Origin: Promethearchaeati archaeon
GTDB taxonomy: Archaea > Asgardarchaeota > Atabeyarchaeia > Atabeyarchaeales > Atabeyarchaeaceae
Assembly: GCA_019058495.1 (NCBI GenBank)
Contig: JAHPYV010000003.1
Location: 1-62,717, forward strand
Reading direction: 5' to 3'
Length of the DNA: 62,717 nt
Shown: in pieces, positions 8,599 through 17,244 of the stretch
How positions within the stretch are numbered: position 1 is the first letter of the stretch
Layout: every line of letters begins with the position of its first letter
The notes under the pieces: generated by a model
Told to the model about the DNA's origin: nothing
Database searches by the model: none
What the model saw: the letters and a program-made list of their open reading frames with translations, nothing else
Made by a program: the position numbers and the translations under genes

Positions 8599-8997
8599 TT
8601 GAGCAGTCCAACTGACTTCCTTTTTGACAAGTCCATGGAGGAGCGGATAGGCAAATTACTTGAGAAGATTTCTTATGACATTGATCTAGAAGCCATCGCC
8701 CTCATATCAAGAGAAGGCCGTCGGGTTGCCTTTTTTGCACGGAAGGAAGTTGATCCTGATTTACTATCTGCCTTGTCCGCAGCGTTGCTCAGTATGGGCG
8801 AGATGAGCGTTCAGAAGATGGAGCAATCACCGTTACTGGAAGTAATCGTCAGAGGTGCAGGTGGTTACACCATTCTTACAAGCGCAGGACCAAGGCTCTT
8901 GCTCATAGGTGCCGGTTCCGAGGAATCAAACTTGGGGCTGGTTATTCGTATCCTGAGAGAATATGCGAAGAAGATTGAAGAGGTTCTCGAAGAATAG
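8599..8997 (+). CDS. Roadblock/LC7 domain protein
   Basis: 132 residues with the roadblock/longin-like alpha-beta fold throughout: EAIALISREGRRVAFFARK, a central helix LLSALSAALLSMGEMS, and YTILTSAGPRLLLIGAG. Roadblock proteins regulate small GTPases; in Asgard archaea they are expanded alongside Ras-like GTPases, one of which is at 20111. TTG 8599 is chosen because GGGGTGA at 8587-8593 precedes it by 5-6 nt; the open frame extends to 8581. Partner GTPase is unknown. Confidence 0.85.
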   Translation: MSSPTDFLFDKSMEERIGKLLEKISYDIDLEAIALISREGRRVAFFARKEVDPDLLSALSAALLSMGEMSVQKMEQSPLLEVIVRGAGGYTILTSAGPRLLLIGAGSEESNLGLVIRILREYAKKIEEVLEE

Positions 8998-9044
8998 TGA
9001 CATTGACACCTGTTCTAGAATTATGAACCAGTCCATGATGGCCC

Positions 9045-9440
9045 TTAGCCTTTGAGACGCATAACTTTCTTCTTCCCCAATACATCCCAGTACTCTACTT
9101 GGTTTCCTACCTCCAGGGTCCCTCCCACTTCAACATCAGCTTTTTCGACTTCAAAGTTCTGAAATGTCTCCATGTCCATTAGCATTAGAGAGTTTTGAGA
9201 GACTGAAATGACTTGAGCTGTCCGCTTATCAATAATGGGGACATCGACTCTGGAGTCCACAGGCAGCACTAAAGGCTTCTTTTGATTCGTGAAGATGCTA
9301 ATGGCAACGATGTGCGCTTTTGCATGACCGTGTTTTCCGGTTTTCCCTTTTTCGATGCTGACTATCCTGCATGGTTCTCCGTCGATGATCACATAATTCC
9401 CTTCCTTCAGACTGCCAGCATCAACTGGTTTTTTGCTCAA
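9045..9440 (-). CDS. eif5A: Translation initiation factor aIF5A (hypusinated)
   Basis: 131 residues. eIF5A/aIF5A helps the ribosome through proline-rich stretches. The SH3-like N-domain contains GKTGKHGHAKA, whose lysine is the hypusine site, and an OB-fold C-domain follows. TTG 9440 (SKKPVDAGSLKEG) is preferred over GTG 9449 because AAGGATGTGA is well spaced before it and the family begins there. Deoxyhypusine synthase, which modifies it, is encoded at 58770. Confidence 0.95.
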   Translation of the reverse strand: MSKKPVDAGSLKEGNYVIIDGEPCRIVSIEKGKTGKHGHAKAHIVAISIFTNQKKPLVLPVDSRVDVPIIDKRTAQVISVSQNSLMLMDMETFQNFEVEKADVEVGGTLEVGNQVEYWDVLGKKKVMRLKG

Positions 9441-9710
9441 CCATGTCACATCCTTGAATAGATTAGTGAACAGAATTGAATACTAGCCGTATTGTCAATG
9501 GGTTAGAAGTGACAACCTTCTTAAGAGTTTCGCCTTGGCTTGCGTTGATTCCACCAAAGAATCCAACTCAGTCGTTGTGAGCAAGTAATATAAGTATGGG
9601 TTTGGGTCTTTAGGAAGGCGAAGAGAATATTAATAGGCTCGCTGTTTTTTGAGATTCTAGGCGAATTGCCAAGTCTCAGTGTCATGACCGACCTCGGGTG
9701 ATTCTGCATC

Positions 9711-10547
9711 TTGTTTGACAGTGCTGCCATAGTTTCTAGGACAGATAAGCCAGAGGCTATAAGACTGGCGAAAGAGATCAGCTCATACCTTGAGAGCAAG
9801 GGGATAACAGTCAGGCTCGAGGCAGAACTTGCTAATAAACTGAAGGCCAAAGAGAGAATTACACTGGATTTTAAAGTTGATTTGCTGGTGACAATTGGCG
9901 GCGATGGGACGGTTCTTCGGGCTTTTCATTTGACAAACGGTTCCGTCCCGATTTTTCCGATCAGAATGGGAACTGTTGGATTTCTTTGTGATGAAGACTG
10001 GGATAAGGCCATAACAGCATTGGATAGATTGCTGATTGGTGAATATGTGGCGGAAGTATGTTTTAGTCTTCAGAGCAACTTGGACACGCCACTTGCATTG
10101 AATGAGTTCAGAGTGGGTTGTGCTTTGCCTTCTCATCCGGTTGAATTAGAAGTGTACGTGGATGAATTCCTCGTAGCCAAGGATAAACTGGATGGCATGA
10201 TTGTATCAACAAATACTGGTGCGTCAGCCTACGCTCTTAGTGCTGGCGCGAATGTTATCGATCCGCGTTTGAAAGCAATAATGATAGTGCCGATTTGTCC
10301 TCTATCACCAAACTTCAAACCCTACGTGATTCCATCAGATTCAACTGTTAAGATTAGGTTAATCAACGAAAATGACTTGGTGACGCTCGTCGACGGGGAG
10401 TATCAGAAGCGTTTGTCAGGTGTTAAGGAACTCAAGATCTACAAGTCGGAGCGGACAGTAGCAATCTTGCGCACACGGTGGAACTTCTACGAACGATTGA
10501 AGCGCAGATTGAATGTCAGTTCCACCAAATGGGAAGCGCCACTCTGA
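9711..10547 (+). CDS. nadK: NAD kinase
   Basis: 278 residues; phosphorylates NAD to NADP. LLVTIGGDGTVLRAFH is the signature GGDG substrate loop, PIRMGTVGFL and the second-domain DGMIVSTNTGASAYALSAG (usually STPTGSTAY) are present, then IVPICPLSPNFKPYV. The NTGAS variation is slightly unusual but the fold is complete. TTG start with GGGTGATT upstream. The following nob1 gene overlaps or abuts its stop. Confidence 0.92.
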   Translation: MFDSAAIVSRTDKPEAIRLAKEISSYLESKGITVRLEAELANKLKAKERITLDFKVDLLVTIGGDGTVLRAFHLTNGSVPIFPIRMGTVGFLCDEDWDKAITALDRLLIGEYVAEVCFSLQSNLDTPLALNEFRVGCALPSHPVELEVYVDEFLVAKDKLDGMIVSTNTGASAYALSAGANVIDPRLKAIMIVPICPLSPNFKPYVIPSDSTVKIRLINENDLVTLVDGEYQKRLSGVKELKIYKSERTVAILRTRWNFYERLKRRLNVSSTKWEAPL

Positions 10548-10552
10548 TTGCT

Positions 10553-11155
10553 ATGGTCAACTCTGGACAGGCAAACTTAGTGATTAAAATAGGTGCGCCA
10601 CGTAATTTGCAACCAAGGAATGTGAACCGTAGCAGAACGGTATTGGTGCTGGACACGTGTGCTATTCTAAGCGGATTTGCCATTCACTTGTCAGATACAC
10701 CACAATTCACTACACCAGAAGTATTAAATGAACTGCGCAGCGATAAGATCGGGTCCACCACTCAACTTCCCCTCGTGAATGAAGCCTCAATTGGTGTTTC
10801 GACGCCGGACGAAGCATCCATGAGAAGAGTCAATGAGGTAGTGGATAAGGTTGGGGAGGCGTCCCTGTCCGTAACAGATAGATCCCTAATTGCTCTGGCA
10901 CTTGAGCTAAAGAATAAGGGCTACGAACCAGTACTGGTTACAGATGACTATGCTTTGCAGAATTTAGCTGCGATAATGGATTTTAGTTTTCAACCATATG
11001 TGGAGAGAGGAATAAGCCACCGCTATCAATGGAAACTGATCTGCCCTGGTTGCTTCAGAGAATATGAGTTCTCAACAAATATGGGGACTTGTTCGGTGTG
11101 CGGTACCAAGCTGAAGAAGAGAATAGTCGCATCCAAGAAGGTTAATCAACGCTAG
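10553..11155 (+). CDS. nob1: Nob1 PIN-domain endonuclease (16S rRNA 3'-end maturation)
   Basis: About 200 residues. Nob1 makes the final cut at the 3' end of small-subunit rRNA. The PIN domain starts VLVLDTCAILSGF (first catalytic Asp), and continues with TPEVLNEL, VTDRSLIALALEL and PVLVTDDYALQNLA. The C-terminal zinc ribbon is CPGCFREYEF ... CSVCGTKLKKR. Start is uncertain: ATG 10553 lies just after the NAD-kinase stop; ATG 10529 would overlap it. Works in the same pathway as Dim2, Rio1 and KsgA in this window. Confidence 0.92.
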   Translation: MVNSGQANLVIKIGAPRNLQPRNVNRSRTVLVLDTCAILSGFAIHLSDTPQFTTPEVLNELRSDKIGSTTQLPLVNEASIGVSTPDEASMRRVNEVVDKVGEASLSVTDRSLIALALELKNKGYEPVLVTDDYALQNLAAIMDFSFQPYVERGISHRYQWKLICPGCFREYEFSTNMGTCSVCGTKLKKRIVASKKVNQR

Positions 11156-11249
11156 TTTTGAATCATCCTTTGCGTCCAATAGAAATAGATTAGTAGCCAT
11201 TCATCTTAGTATTCAATTGACTCTTCAGTGAAAAACTATCGCATGCGGG

Positions 11250-12179
11250 TTGAGGTGTTTGAACAAACAGAAAGGAAAAGATAGCAAACCCATCAGGATG
11301 CCATTCGCGGTCGGTTTTTACCCGGGGGATCGCTCCGACTTAGTTCGCACCATCGAGAAATGTTACTTGAGCAAACAAGGTCCGGGGGCTGTTCCGAAGG
11401 TCGCTCAAAAAGGTAGTAGGAAAATCGTAGCAGGCATATCTCCTCATGCTGGGTATGTATACTCTGGGCCTGTTGCCGCGTCACTCTACTACAGAGTGGC
11501 AATGGATGGAGTTCCAGAGACATTCGTTTTAATTGGTCCTATCCATGGTTTTGGTGCTGGCGTTGGCATCATGAAACGAGGAGTTTGGCGTTCGCCACTG
11601 GGTGATGTTCAGATCGACGAAGAGTTCTCTGAAGCCATACTTAGGGAGGCGGATGTGATTGCCGATGATCCCTCCGTTCATGAAGGTGAACACTCATTAG
11701 AGGTTCAATTGCCTTTTCTCCAAGCATTGTATGGAGACAAACTTAGAATCGTTCCCATAGCCACTTCTTTGAGCGATTTGGACACATGCACTGAAGTAGG
11801 CAAGGCTGTTGCTGAAGCAGCCAGAAAGACAGGGAGGGATATTGCAGTCATAGCGAGTACTGATATGACTCATTACGGAATTCACTACGGGTACGCCCCA
11901 GTAGGCATGTCTCCGATTGAAAGAGTATTGGATTGGATAAGAAATATCGATGGCGAAGCCATCAAAGCTATCACAACACTTGATGAAGAGAAACTCCTCA
12001 GACACGTAAGAGAAAAGCATATGACCATGTGTGGCTACGCTCCAGTCGCAATGACCATAGTTGCTGCGAAGAAGTTGGGTGCATCGAAGGTGGAGCTCGC
12101 AAAATACGCAACATCCTATGACACACAGGGATCAACAGATGCCATCGTGGGTTACTGCTCCATGACCATGAAGAAATGA
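11250..12179 (+). CDS. MEMO1 family protein
   Basis: About 309 residues. MEMO-family proteins have an extradiol-dioxygenase-like fold; archaeal members sit in the AmmeMemoRadiSam set and their reaction is not settled. Conserved pieces: SPHAGYVYSGPVAA, FVLIGPIHGFGAG, HEGEHSLEVQLPFLQ, IASTDMTHYG, MCGYAPVAMTI. The usual partners (AMMECR1 domain, radical SAM) are not adjacent. Start may be TTG 11250, TTG 11259 or ATG 11298; the family usually begins near PFAVGFYPGD. Confidence 0.88.
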   Translation: MRCLNKQKGKDSKPIRMPFAVGFYPGDRSDLVRTIEKCYLSKQGPGAVPKVAQKGSRKIVAGISPHAGYVYSGPVAASLYYRVAMDGVPETFVLIGPIHGFGAGVGIMKRGVWRSPLGDVQIDEEFSEAILREADVIADDPSVHEGEHSLEVQLPFLQALYGDKLRIVPIATSLSDLDTCTEVGKAVAEAARKTGRDIAVIASTDMTHYGIHYGYAPVGMSPIERVLDWIRNIDGEAIKAITTLDEEKLLRHVREKHMTMCGYAPVAMTIVAAKKLGASKVELAKYATSYDTQGSTDAIVGYCSMTMKK

Positions 12180-12202
12180 ACGACCTCCAGGTAGCCAATT
12201 TC

Positions 12203-12976
12203 TCATCTGAATATGTCTTGATTCACTTTCAGGATGAGTTCCCTGGCAGTTGCATCTTCACTCTTCTTGTAAGTGTAACCACGTATTATCACCGCTGGTA
12301 TCCAATTAGTTTTACCCATAACTAATTCTGCTGAAGCTGCCAATTCGTCTGCGACCGCAATTTGAGTAACACGGAGCTTGTATCCGTACATGTCAGATTT
12401 TCCGCGAAGATCTAGAATGGGTGCTAAGCCTGCTACCCCTATGGCTACGTTCGCTACTCCAGCTCTCAAAGGCCTTCCAAATGTGTCAGAAATCACCACG
12501 GCAACATCTATTCTACCTAACTGCTTTATGCCTTCCCTGATCTTCCTGCTTGAAATATCTGGGTTATCAGGCAGCGTACATACTGTGTTTTCTCCCTTCA
12601 CATTTGATTTGTCGACTCCTGCGTTGGCGCACACGAATCCATGTTTAGTCTCTACTATCAGATGATTCTGCGCCATTCTCACAATGGAGTCTGCTTCGTC
12701 TAGTATTACTTCCACCTGTCTCGGATCCTTGTCAAGTTCATTCGCGATCTTCTTGGCGAAAGTTGATGGTTTTACGGTTCTTAGATCCACAGTTTTTCCT
12801 TCAGCTAGTGACACAATCTTACTAGTGACGACAATTATGTCTCCTTCTTTCAGTGGCGTCTTCTGGTTCCCGGCAGCTTTGTATATTATTTCGGGAAGAT
12901 TATCCCCTTCCTTGATTGCTGGTATACCCTGGACCCCTATTAATTCAATCCTTGGCGCTGGCCCGCTCGTCGTCAT
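12203..12976 (-). CDS. cofE: Coenzyme F420-0:L-glutamate ligase CofE
   Basis: 257 residues. Adds glutamates to F420-0. GDIIVVTSKIVSLAEGK, NHLIVETKHGFVCANAGVDKSN, VVISDTFGRPLRAG and IAVADELAASAELVMGK are strongly diagnostic. The upstream gene on the same strand, 16 nt away, is a MobA-like nucleotidyltransferase. F420 use fits a redox metabolism with the geranylgeranyl reductase at 48094, but other cof genes are outside the window. Confidence 0.95.
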   Translation of the reverse strand: MTTSGPAPRIELIGVQGIPAIKEGDNLPEIIYKAAGNQKTPLKEGDIIVVTSKIVSLAEGKTVDLRTVKPSTFAKKIANELDKDPRQVEVILDEADSIVRMAQNHLIVETKHGFVCANAGVDKSNVKGENTVCTLPDNPDISSRKIREGIKQLGRIDVAVVISDTFGRPLRAGVANVAIGVAGLAPILDLRGKSDMYGYKLRVTQIAVADELAASAELVMGKTNWIPAVIIRGYTYKKSEDATARELILKVNQDIFR

Positions 12977-12991
12977 AACATCACCAGTGAT

Positions 12992-13618
12992 CTAATCGTC
13001 TTCTCGGTTGATTCTCCTCTCTACCTTTCGCAGTTCATCGATGGTGTTAATATTCGTGAAACTTTCCAATTCTGGATCTAACTGTTTGATGGTGTCAGTT
13101 GACAGAAAGAGTGTCCTGAGCCTTATTATAAGGTCTTTCATAGACCTTTTTCCAGATGAGAGCAGTCCATCAATGACGTTGCGGGAAATAGCGGTCTTGT
13201 AAGCAGCATGAAGAGGCTCAATGTGCCCACCTGGATGCCTTGGAACAACAGCATCCCAATCAGCTATTACTGAAAAAATCAGTTCTAGCACCGATGTCCT
13301 TATGAGTGGAGTGTCGCATGGAAGCAAAAGAGTGGTTTCACTCCTCGAATTCTCAAATGCTGTGCGTGCTCCAAGGAGTGGACTTATAAAGGGTTCCCTG
13401 GTGTCAACTGCTATTTTAAATTGTGGCGCGTGCCCAATTTCTCGGCTAAAAGTATCTGATTGCTCTTGAGAGTTCACGATCACCAAGATCTCATCAACGA
13501 CCTTCTTACACTTGTCTATCATGTGCATGATCATTGGTTTACCGGCCAATAGGATTAATGCTTTATCTCTTAGCCTCCGCGACTGCCCACCTGCAAGTAT
13601 AGCTGCTGTCCTGCTCAT
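12992..13618 (-). CDS. MobA-like molybdenum cofactor guanylyltransferase
   Basis: 208 residues. N-terminal AAILAGGQSRRLRDKALILLAGKP is the nucleotide-binding loop of the MobA/IspD-type nucleotidyltransferases, with LLPCDTPLI as the metal-binding site and VVPRHPGGHIEPLHAAY as the MobA-like substrate region. Predicted to attach GMP to molybdopterin. Adjacent cofE raises the alternative of CofC (guanylyltransferase of F420 synthesis), but the LAGGQSRR loop and HIEPLHA motif are MobA-like. Substrate inferred. Confidence 0.78.
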   Translation of the reverse strand: MSRTAAILAGGQSRRLRDKALILLAGKPMIMHMIDKCKKVVDEILVIVNSQEQSDTFSREIGHAPQFKIAVDTREPFISPLLGARTAFENSRSETTLLLPCDTPLIRTSVLELIFSVIADWDAVVPRHPGGHIEPLHAAYKTAISRNVIDGLLSSGKRSMKDLIIRLRTLFLSTDTIKQLDPELESFTNINTIDELRKVERRINREDD

Positions 13619-13789
13619 TCCACATTGACCACTTTACTTTTTGATACCACCGTTAGGAGTCTTATGGAATCCACGTTTCACATTCCTGAAGTAGATTTGG
13701 CTGGATGTTAGGGCCATCTAATTAGTTCACAAGACGAAATACCCGAGAACTTCTCCTTACTATATATGTCCTTTTACGAAGCAAAAAGG

Positions 13790-13824
13790 TTTATTTTAAA
13801 GGATTCCGCTAGTTATGGTGGTGA
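13790..13824 (+). promoter_or_regulatory. Promoter and ribosome binding site of the ESCRT-III operon
   Basis: TTTATTTTAAA (13790-13800), preceded by a purine-rich BRE-like GCAAAAAGG, is a strong archaeal TATA box. Transcription would begin near 13820, almost at the GGTGGTGA Shine-Dalgarno (13817-13824), which is 6 nt before TTG 13831. The stretch 13619-13789 before it holds no gene I can see. Confidence 0.65.
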
Positions 13825-13830
13825 ACCTTT

Positions 13831-14439
13831 TTGCCATCTACATTGAAACGCTTTGCCCAGTGGCTCAAGGGATCCGATTATAGGAAGCTAATCGTGAATA
13901 TTGATGTCTTCTGCAGGAAATTGGATTTTCAGCGAAGACAACTCGAAACTGAATATAGACGTAACAGGGAAAAGGCACTACAATATAGAAAGGAAGGAAA
14001 CGATGCTGCCGCCAAAATGTATGTCGAACAATTTCTACGGTATCAGAAGTGGGCCTTAGGGATCGATATGTACCGTCTCAGAATCGAGGGCATGTTGTTC
14101 AAGCTCCGTCAGAGTCAAATGGCTAAAGACGTGGCTCAAATGCTTGGACAAGTCAGGTCGTCTCTTAAAGATTTGAGAGTAGCAGTTAATGTTCCTGACA
14201 TCGCTGAAATGGTGGATGATATTGATAAGGAGTTTCAGCATGTGGAACTAGCCCAAGAGGTTACTGAAAGTAGTGTTGATAGAGCCATCGCTTCCTCTAC
14301 CGTTACTCCTGAGGATATAACACAGGCTATGCAGCAAATAGATGCTGAGGTCGAGGCGACGACGGCCCTTCCCGTACCTAGTGGTAAAGAGTCTGAACTG
14401 GAGAAAGAGATCAAGAAACTGAAGGAGTCAAAGGTATAA
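13831..14439 (+). CDS. ESCRT-III (Snf7/CdvB-family) protein 1
   Basis: 202 residues. The basic helical hairpin (residues ~1-110: KRFAQWLKGSDYRK, LDFQRRQLETEYRRNREKAL, GNDAAAKMYVEQFLRYQKW) and the acidic second half with MVDDIDKEFQHVELAQEV are the ESCRT-III layout. The C-terminal tail ends ELEKEIKKLKES, resembling the MIM motif bound by Vps4 MIT domains. ESCRT-III proteins polymerise on membranes for cell division or budding. A second copy follows 38 nt downstream. No Vps4 lies in the window. TTG start behind GGTGGTGA. Confidence 0.88.
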   Translation: MPSTLKRFAQWLKGSDYRKLIVNIDVFCRKLDFQRRQLETEYRRNREKALQYRKEGNDAAAKMYVEQFLRYQKWALGIDMYRLRIEGMLFKLRQSQMAKDVAQMLGQVRSSLKDLRVAVNVPDIAEMVDDIDKEFQHVELAQEVTESSVDRAIASSTVTPEDITQAMQQIDAEVEATTALPVPSGKESELEKEIKKLKESKV

Positions 14440-14477
14440 CGTAAATCATTAATAAACATTGATTTGTAGATGGCTGA

Positions 14478-15140
14478 GTGATGGATTTGAGTGACATCAT
14501 TGGAAGAATCTTTGGTAAGAAGAAAAGCAAAGATGAAAGCGTTGGTCAAATAAGGTCATCGATCAATAAGTTGACTTTCAGAAGTCGTAGCTTTGAAAGG
14601 CAGGCAATGGAATACTATGAGAAAGCTAAAGAAAGCGTTAAGCACAGGAATAAGGTTGCGGGCAAGTTTTACTTAGGTAGATGGCAGAGATGCCAGATCC
14701 TGATGAATAGATATGATCGGATGAGAGCGAGTCTTGAGGATTCTATCCAAGCCATCGAGAGTGCATCCGATGATGTTGAGATGCATAAGGCACTCAACTT
14801 AGCTGCTGGAGAGCTCTCGCAAGCTCAGAAACTTGTTGATGTCGAAAAGTCGGTCGAGCAGATCGCTAGGACTGAATCGTTGATGCGTGAGGTTGAGCAG
14901 ACCTCAGAGATACTCAGTTCTGGACTTGGAGTGGATGAGGATCAACCCAGTGTTGATGGTGAGCTTGAGAAATTGGAAGCGGAGGTCGCACTTGAGGAGT
15001 CTGGCCAGTTGCCCAAAGTTCCCTCGACTGACAGAAGTACTGAGAGGAGGGAAGTCGAAAAAGAACTTGAGCAATTGAAGAGTGAGCTTGAAAGTAGTGA
15101 ACCACAAAGCAAATCGAAGAAGGAGAAGGAGAAGGGGTAG
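14478..15140 (+). CDS. ESCRT-III (Snf7/CdvB-family) protein 2
   Basis: 220 residues, diverged paralogue of the preceding gene: basic hairpin with RSFERQAMEYYEKAKESVKHR and AGKFYLGRWQRCQI, then an acidic helical region and a long Glu/Ser-rich linker. The tail REVEKELEQLKSELE resembles the end of protein 1, again MIM-like, and ends in a run of Lys/Glu. Two different ESCRT-III subunits in tandem suggests a heteropolymer, as in Asgard (Vps2/24/46-type plus Vps20/32/60-type); which is which I cannot decide by eye. GTG 14478 or ATG 14481 is the start. Confidence 0.82.
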   Translation: MMDLSDIIGRIFGKKKSKDESVGQIRSSINKLTFRSRSFERQAMEYYEKAKESVKHRNKVAGKFYLGRWQRCQILMNRYDRMRASLEDSIQAIESASDDVEMHKALNLAAGELSQAQKLVDVEKSVEQIARTESLMREVEQTSEILSSGLGVDEDQPSVDGELEKLEAEVALEESGQLPKVPSTDRSTERREVEKELEQLKSELESSEPQSKSKKEKEKG

Positions 15141-15198
15141 ATAAATACTGGTTGTGTTTAATTAAGCTCGCTTCGCACATAAAATAGGGTTCTTACAG

Positions 15199-16140
15199 TT
15201 GGCTTACGTTGCACTTCCATTGTCATTTCCTATTGCTCTTATTAGTGCCCTATCTGCAACCATTTTCATACTGTACAGATTGCGGAATCGCAATGTGGCA
15301 TTGATCTTGTTATCGTTTGATTTTACGATGGTTGTACTCCTACCCTTTGCCTTGGTTAGTACTGTTTCATTAAGCGCCGTGGCCGTCGAGAGACTATTCT
15401 TCTCAGCGTTCTCATTCTATCTAGTTATCCTTGCTAGTTACATACTGTTTCCCAATATGTGTGAGAGAATCTTGCTCCCCCTAACTTCTCTTTATCTATT
15501 GTTTACTACACTACAATCGCTTTGGACATCTTTTGACAGCGGCCTTGAATTCGGACTAGCTCTTTTTGCCTACAAACTTGGAGATAACATCACTTTGGGA
15601 GCGATTTCTGGGCTTTTCATATCAGTTGTAGCGCCTCCGCTTAGACAAGCAGGTTCCAAACTGAGCATCCTGATCAATTCGAGACGCTTCAAAAGCATAC
15701 GTAGGACTTCTGGTTTTGGCGCGATCAATACTGTAAATGCTCTCACATCTCAAGCGAGTGACGTTGAACACAAAGACCAAACGAACCATCCGTTGAAGCA
15801 CGGTCTGAAGTTGTTCAAGGAAGGAGAATACAGATCATGTGTTGAATACTGCGACATGGAAACAGAACGTATCATTGTGTCTAGACTCCTTGAACTCTAC
15901 CCGTTCAAAATGGACGCTCCAATGACCATTGAAGAACAACTATCCAAACTAAGATTGAAGGGAATATCAGTTCCTGAAGGCAGCATTATACACTTGCGCA
16001 GACTGCGAAACACCCTTATAATCTCGTCTGGAGAACCTACTCCTGATCAGGCGAGAAGGGCAATCGACGTACTTCGGGCCGTCGCCAAGCTCAACTCTGA
16101 ATTGGGAAATGACTTACCCAATTCGACAAAGAGAAAGTAA
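15199..16140 (+). CDS. Polytopic membrane protein with C-terminal HEPN-like helical domain
   Basis: 313 residues, family not recognised. Residues ~1-155 hold about five hydrophobic segments (e.g. FPIALISALSATIFILY, LILLSFDFTMVVLLPFAL, FYLVILASYILF). The soluble C-terminal half ends with IIHLRRLRNTLIISSG ... ARRAIDVLRAVAKL, a helical pattern like the HEPN/DUF4145 fold, including the Arg-Asn pair but lacking the usual downstream His. It follows the ESCRT-III pair by 58 nt on the same strand, so it may be a membrane anchor or recruiter for them; that is inference. Confidence 0.6.
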   Translation: MAYVALPLSFPIALISALSATIFILYRLRNRNVALILLSFDFTMVVLLPFALVSTVSLSAVAVERLFFSAFSFYLVILASYILFPNMCERILLPLTSLYLLFTTLQSLWTSFDSGLEFGLALFAYKLGDNITLGAISGLFISVVAPPLRQAGSKLSILINSRRFKSIRRTSGFGAINTVNALTSQASDVEHKDQTNHPLKHGLKLFKEGEYRSCVEYCDMETERIIVSRLLELYPFKMDAPMTIEEQLSKLRLKGISVPEGSIIHLRRLRNTLIISSGEPTPDQARRAIDVLRAVAKLNSELGNDLPNSTKRK

Positions 16141-16176
16141 TCTTGTTCCACTTGGCTCCACCTTGACCAGTCGTTT

Positions 16177-17142
16177 TCATATGTAGAAGTAGAAGATGTT
16201 CACAAGTAAGAATTCAGCTAGTCCACAGAATCCACCGATCTTGTCAAGTAAGCTTGCTCTCTTCTGTTGTTTCGGTATTGTGTAACTCTTCAATATCAAC
16301 ACTGACGAACCGAGAACAGCTAGACTTCCTAGAGTTACCAATGGAAACATGACTAGTTTCATTTGATCCAGTACCCAGCTTAAGTTGAAGAAAACTATAC
16401 CGGAGATGTTAGAGATTGCAGCTGCTTTGGAGGCGGTTTTGGCGCCATGAATACTAGCGATTGTCCTGACCGATCTTAGTTTGTCTCCCCGAAGGTCCTC
16501 AATTCCTTTGATGACTTCTCTACCAAACAGAACGAATGAAGACGTCAAGAAATAGACCCATATCACCTGAGGCAAAAAGAACAGTGAATTACCGCCAAGG
16601 AATTCGAAGTAATGCCTAGATTCGGTTGCAACGATTGCTCCATAGAAAAGTCCGAAACTGAAACTTGATGCAACAGCGAAGTTGCCAACTGCTCCAAGTG
16701 CCTTGACTTTTGCAGCATAGAGATATCCTAATGCAGCGAAAATCATTGCCATTATACCAGCTATCAAGCTTGTGGAGAATGCAAGAATGCCACCCGCGAA
16801 CCATAGAATCACTGTCAGTGCCTTAGCCTGCCCAAGTGTCAGCCCACCACGGGGTATTGGTCTATTGGGCTTGTTGACCTTGTCGACTTCAACGTCGTAG
16901 ATATCGTTTATTATGTTACCAGCTGCAGCTATGAACACATAAGTGAGGTATGTGAGAATTAGGATTTCGACAATTCTGGAGGGAAACAACGTAATAAGAC
17001 TTGATAGAAAAGTTGCGGGGGCTAAAGTAGCCAAGCTGAGCGAAAACATTCTGTCTGCGGCTAGCACACCTATTACACATGTTAGCCCACCCATGAGACA
17101 GTTGTGCGGTCTAGTAATCTCAATTAATGCTTTAAGCTCCAA
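16177..17142 (-). CDS. Digeranylgeranylglyceryl phosphate synthase (UbiA family)
   Basis: 321 residues, about eight membrane helices. UbiA-family prenyltransferase adding the second geranylgeranyl chain to GGGP in archaeal ether-lipid synthesis. The Asp-rich motifs are NIINDIYDVEVDKVNKPNRP (first) and GREVIKGIEDLRGDK (second). KALIEITRPHNCLMGG is the usual N-terminus. Geranylgeranyl reductase, which saturates the product, is at 48094. Convergent with the membrane protein at 15199, divergent from adenine deaminase. Confidence 0.92.
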   Translation of the reverse strand: MELKALIEITRPHNCLMGGLTCVIGVLAADRMFSLSLATLAPATFLSSLITLFPSRIVEILILTYLTYVFIAAAGNIINDIYDVEVDKVNKPNRPIPRGGLTLGQAKALTVILWFAGGILAFSTSLIAGIMAMIFAALGYLYAAKVKALGAVGNFAVASSFSFGLFYGAIVATESRHYFEFLGGNSLFFLPQVIWVYFLTSSFVLFGREVIKGIEDLRGDKLRSVRTIASIHGAKTASKAAAISNISGIVFFNLSWVLDQMKLVMFPLVTLGSLAVLGSSVLILKSYTIPKQQKRASLLDKIGGFCGLAEFLLVNIFYFYI

Positions 17143-17205
17143 CTAGATTCCCTCAATGATGTAATGCAGCTTGGGTTCACAGTAGTTAAGAATCCTAAAA
17201 ACATA

Positions 17206-17215
17206 CATATAAAGA
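17206..17215 (+). promoter_or_regulatory. TATA box for adenine deaminase
   Basis: CATATAAAGA at 17206-17215 would start transcription near 17235. It lies inside an open frame that runs up to 17164, which is the argument for placing the adenine deaminase start at 17245 or 17248 and not further upstream. Confidence 0.55.
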
Positions 17216-17244
17216 GTATTGATAGTTATTGCCGATTCCTAGGA

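Noticed and set aside
12992-13618. Nucleotidyltransferase next to cofE as CofC of F420 synthesis
   Set aside because: The N-terminal LAGGQSRR loop and HIEPLHA region are MobA-like; adjacency alone is not enough.
17164-17244. Longer adenine deaminase N-terminus
   Set aside because: A TATA box lies inside it and the residues do not resemble the family.
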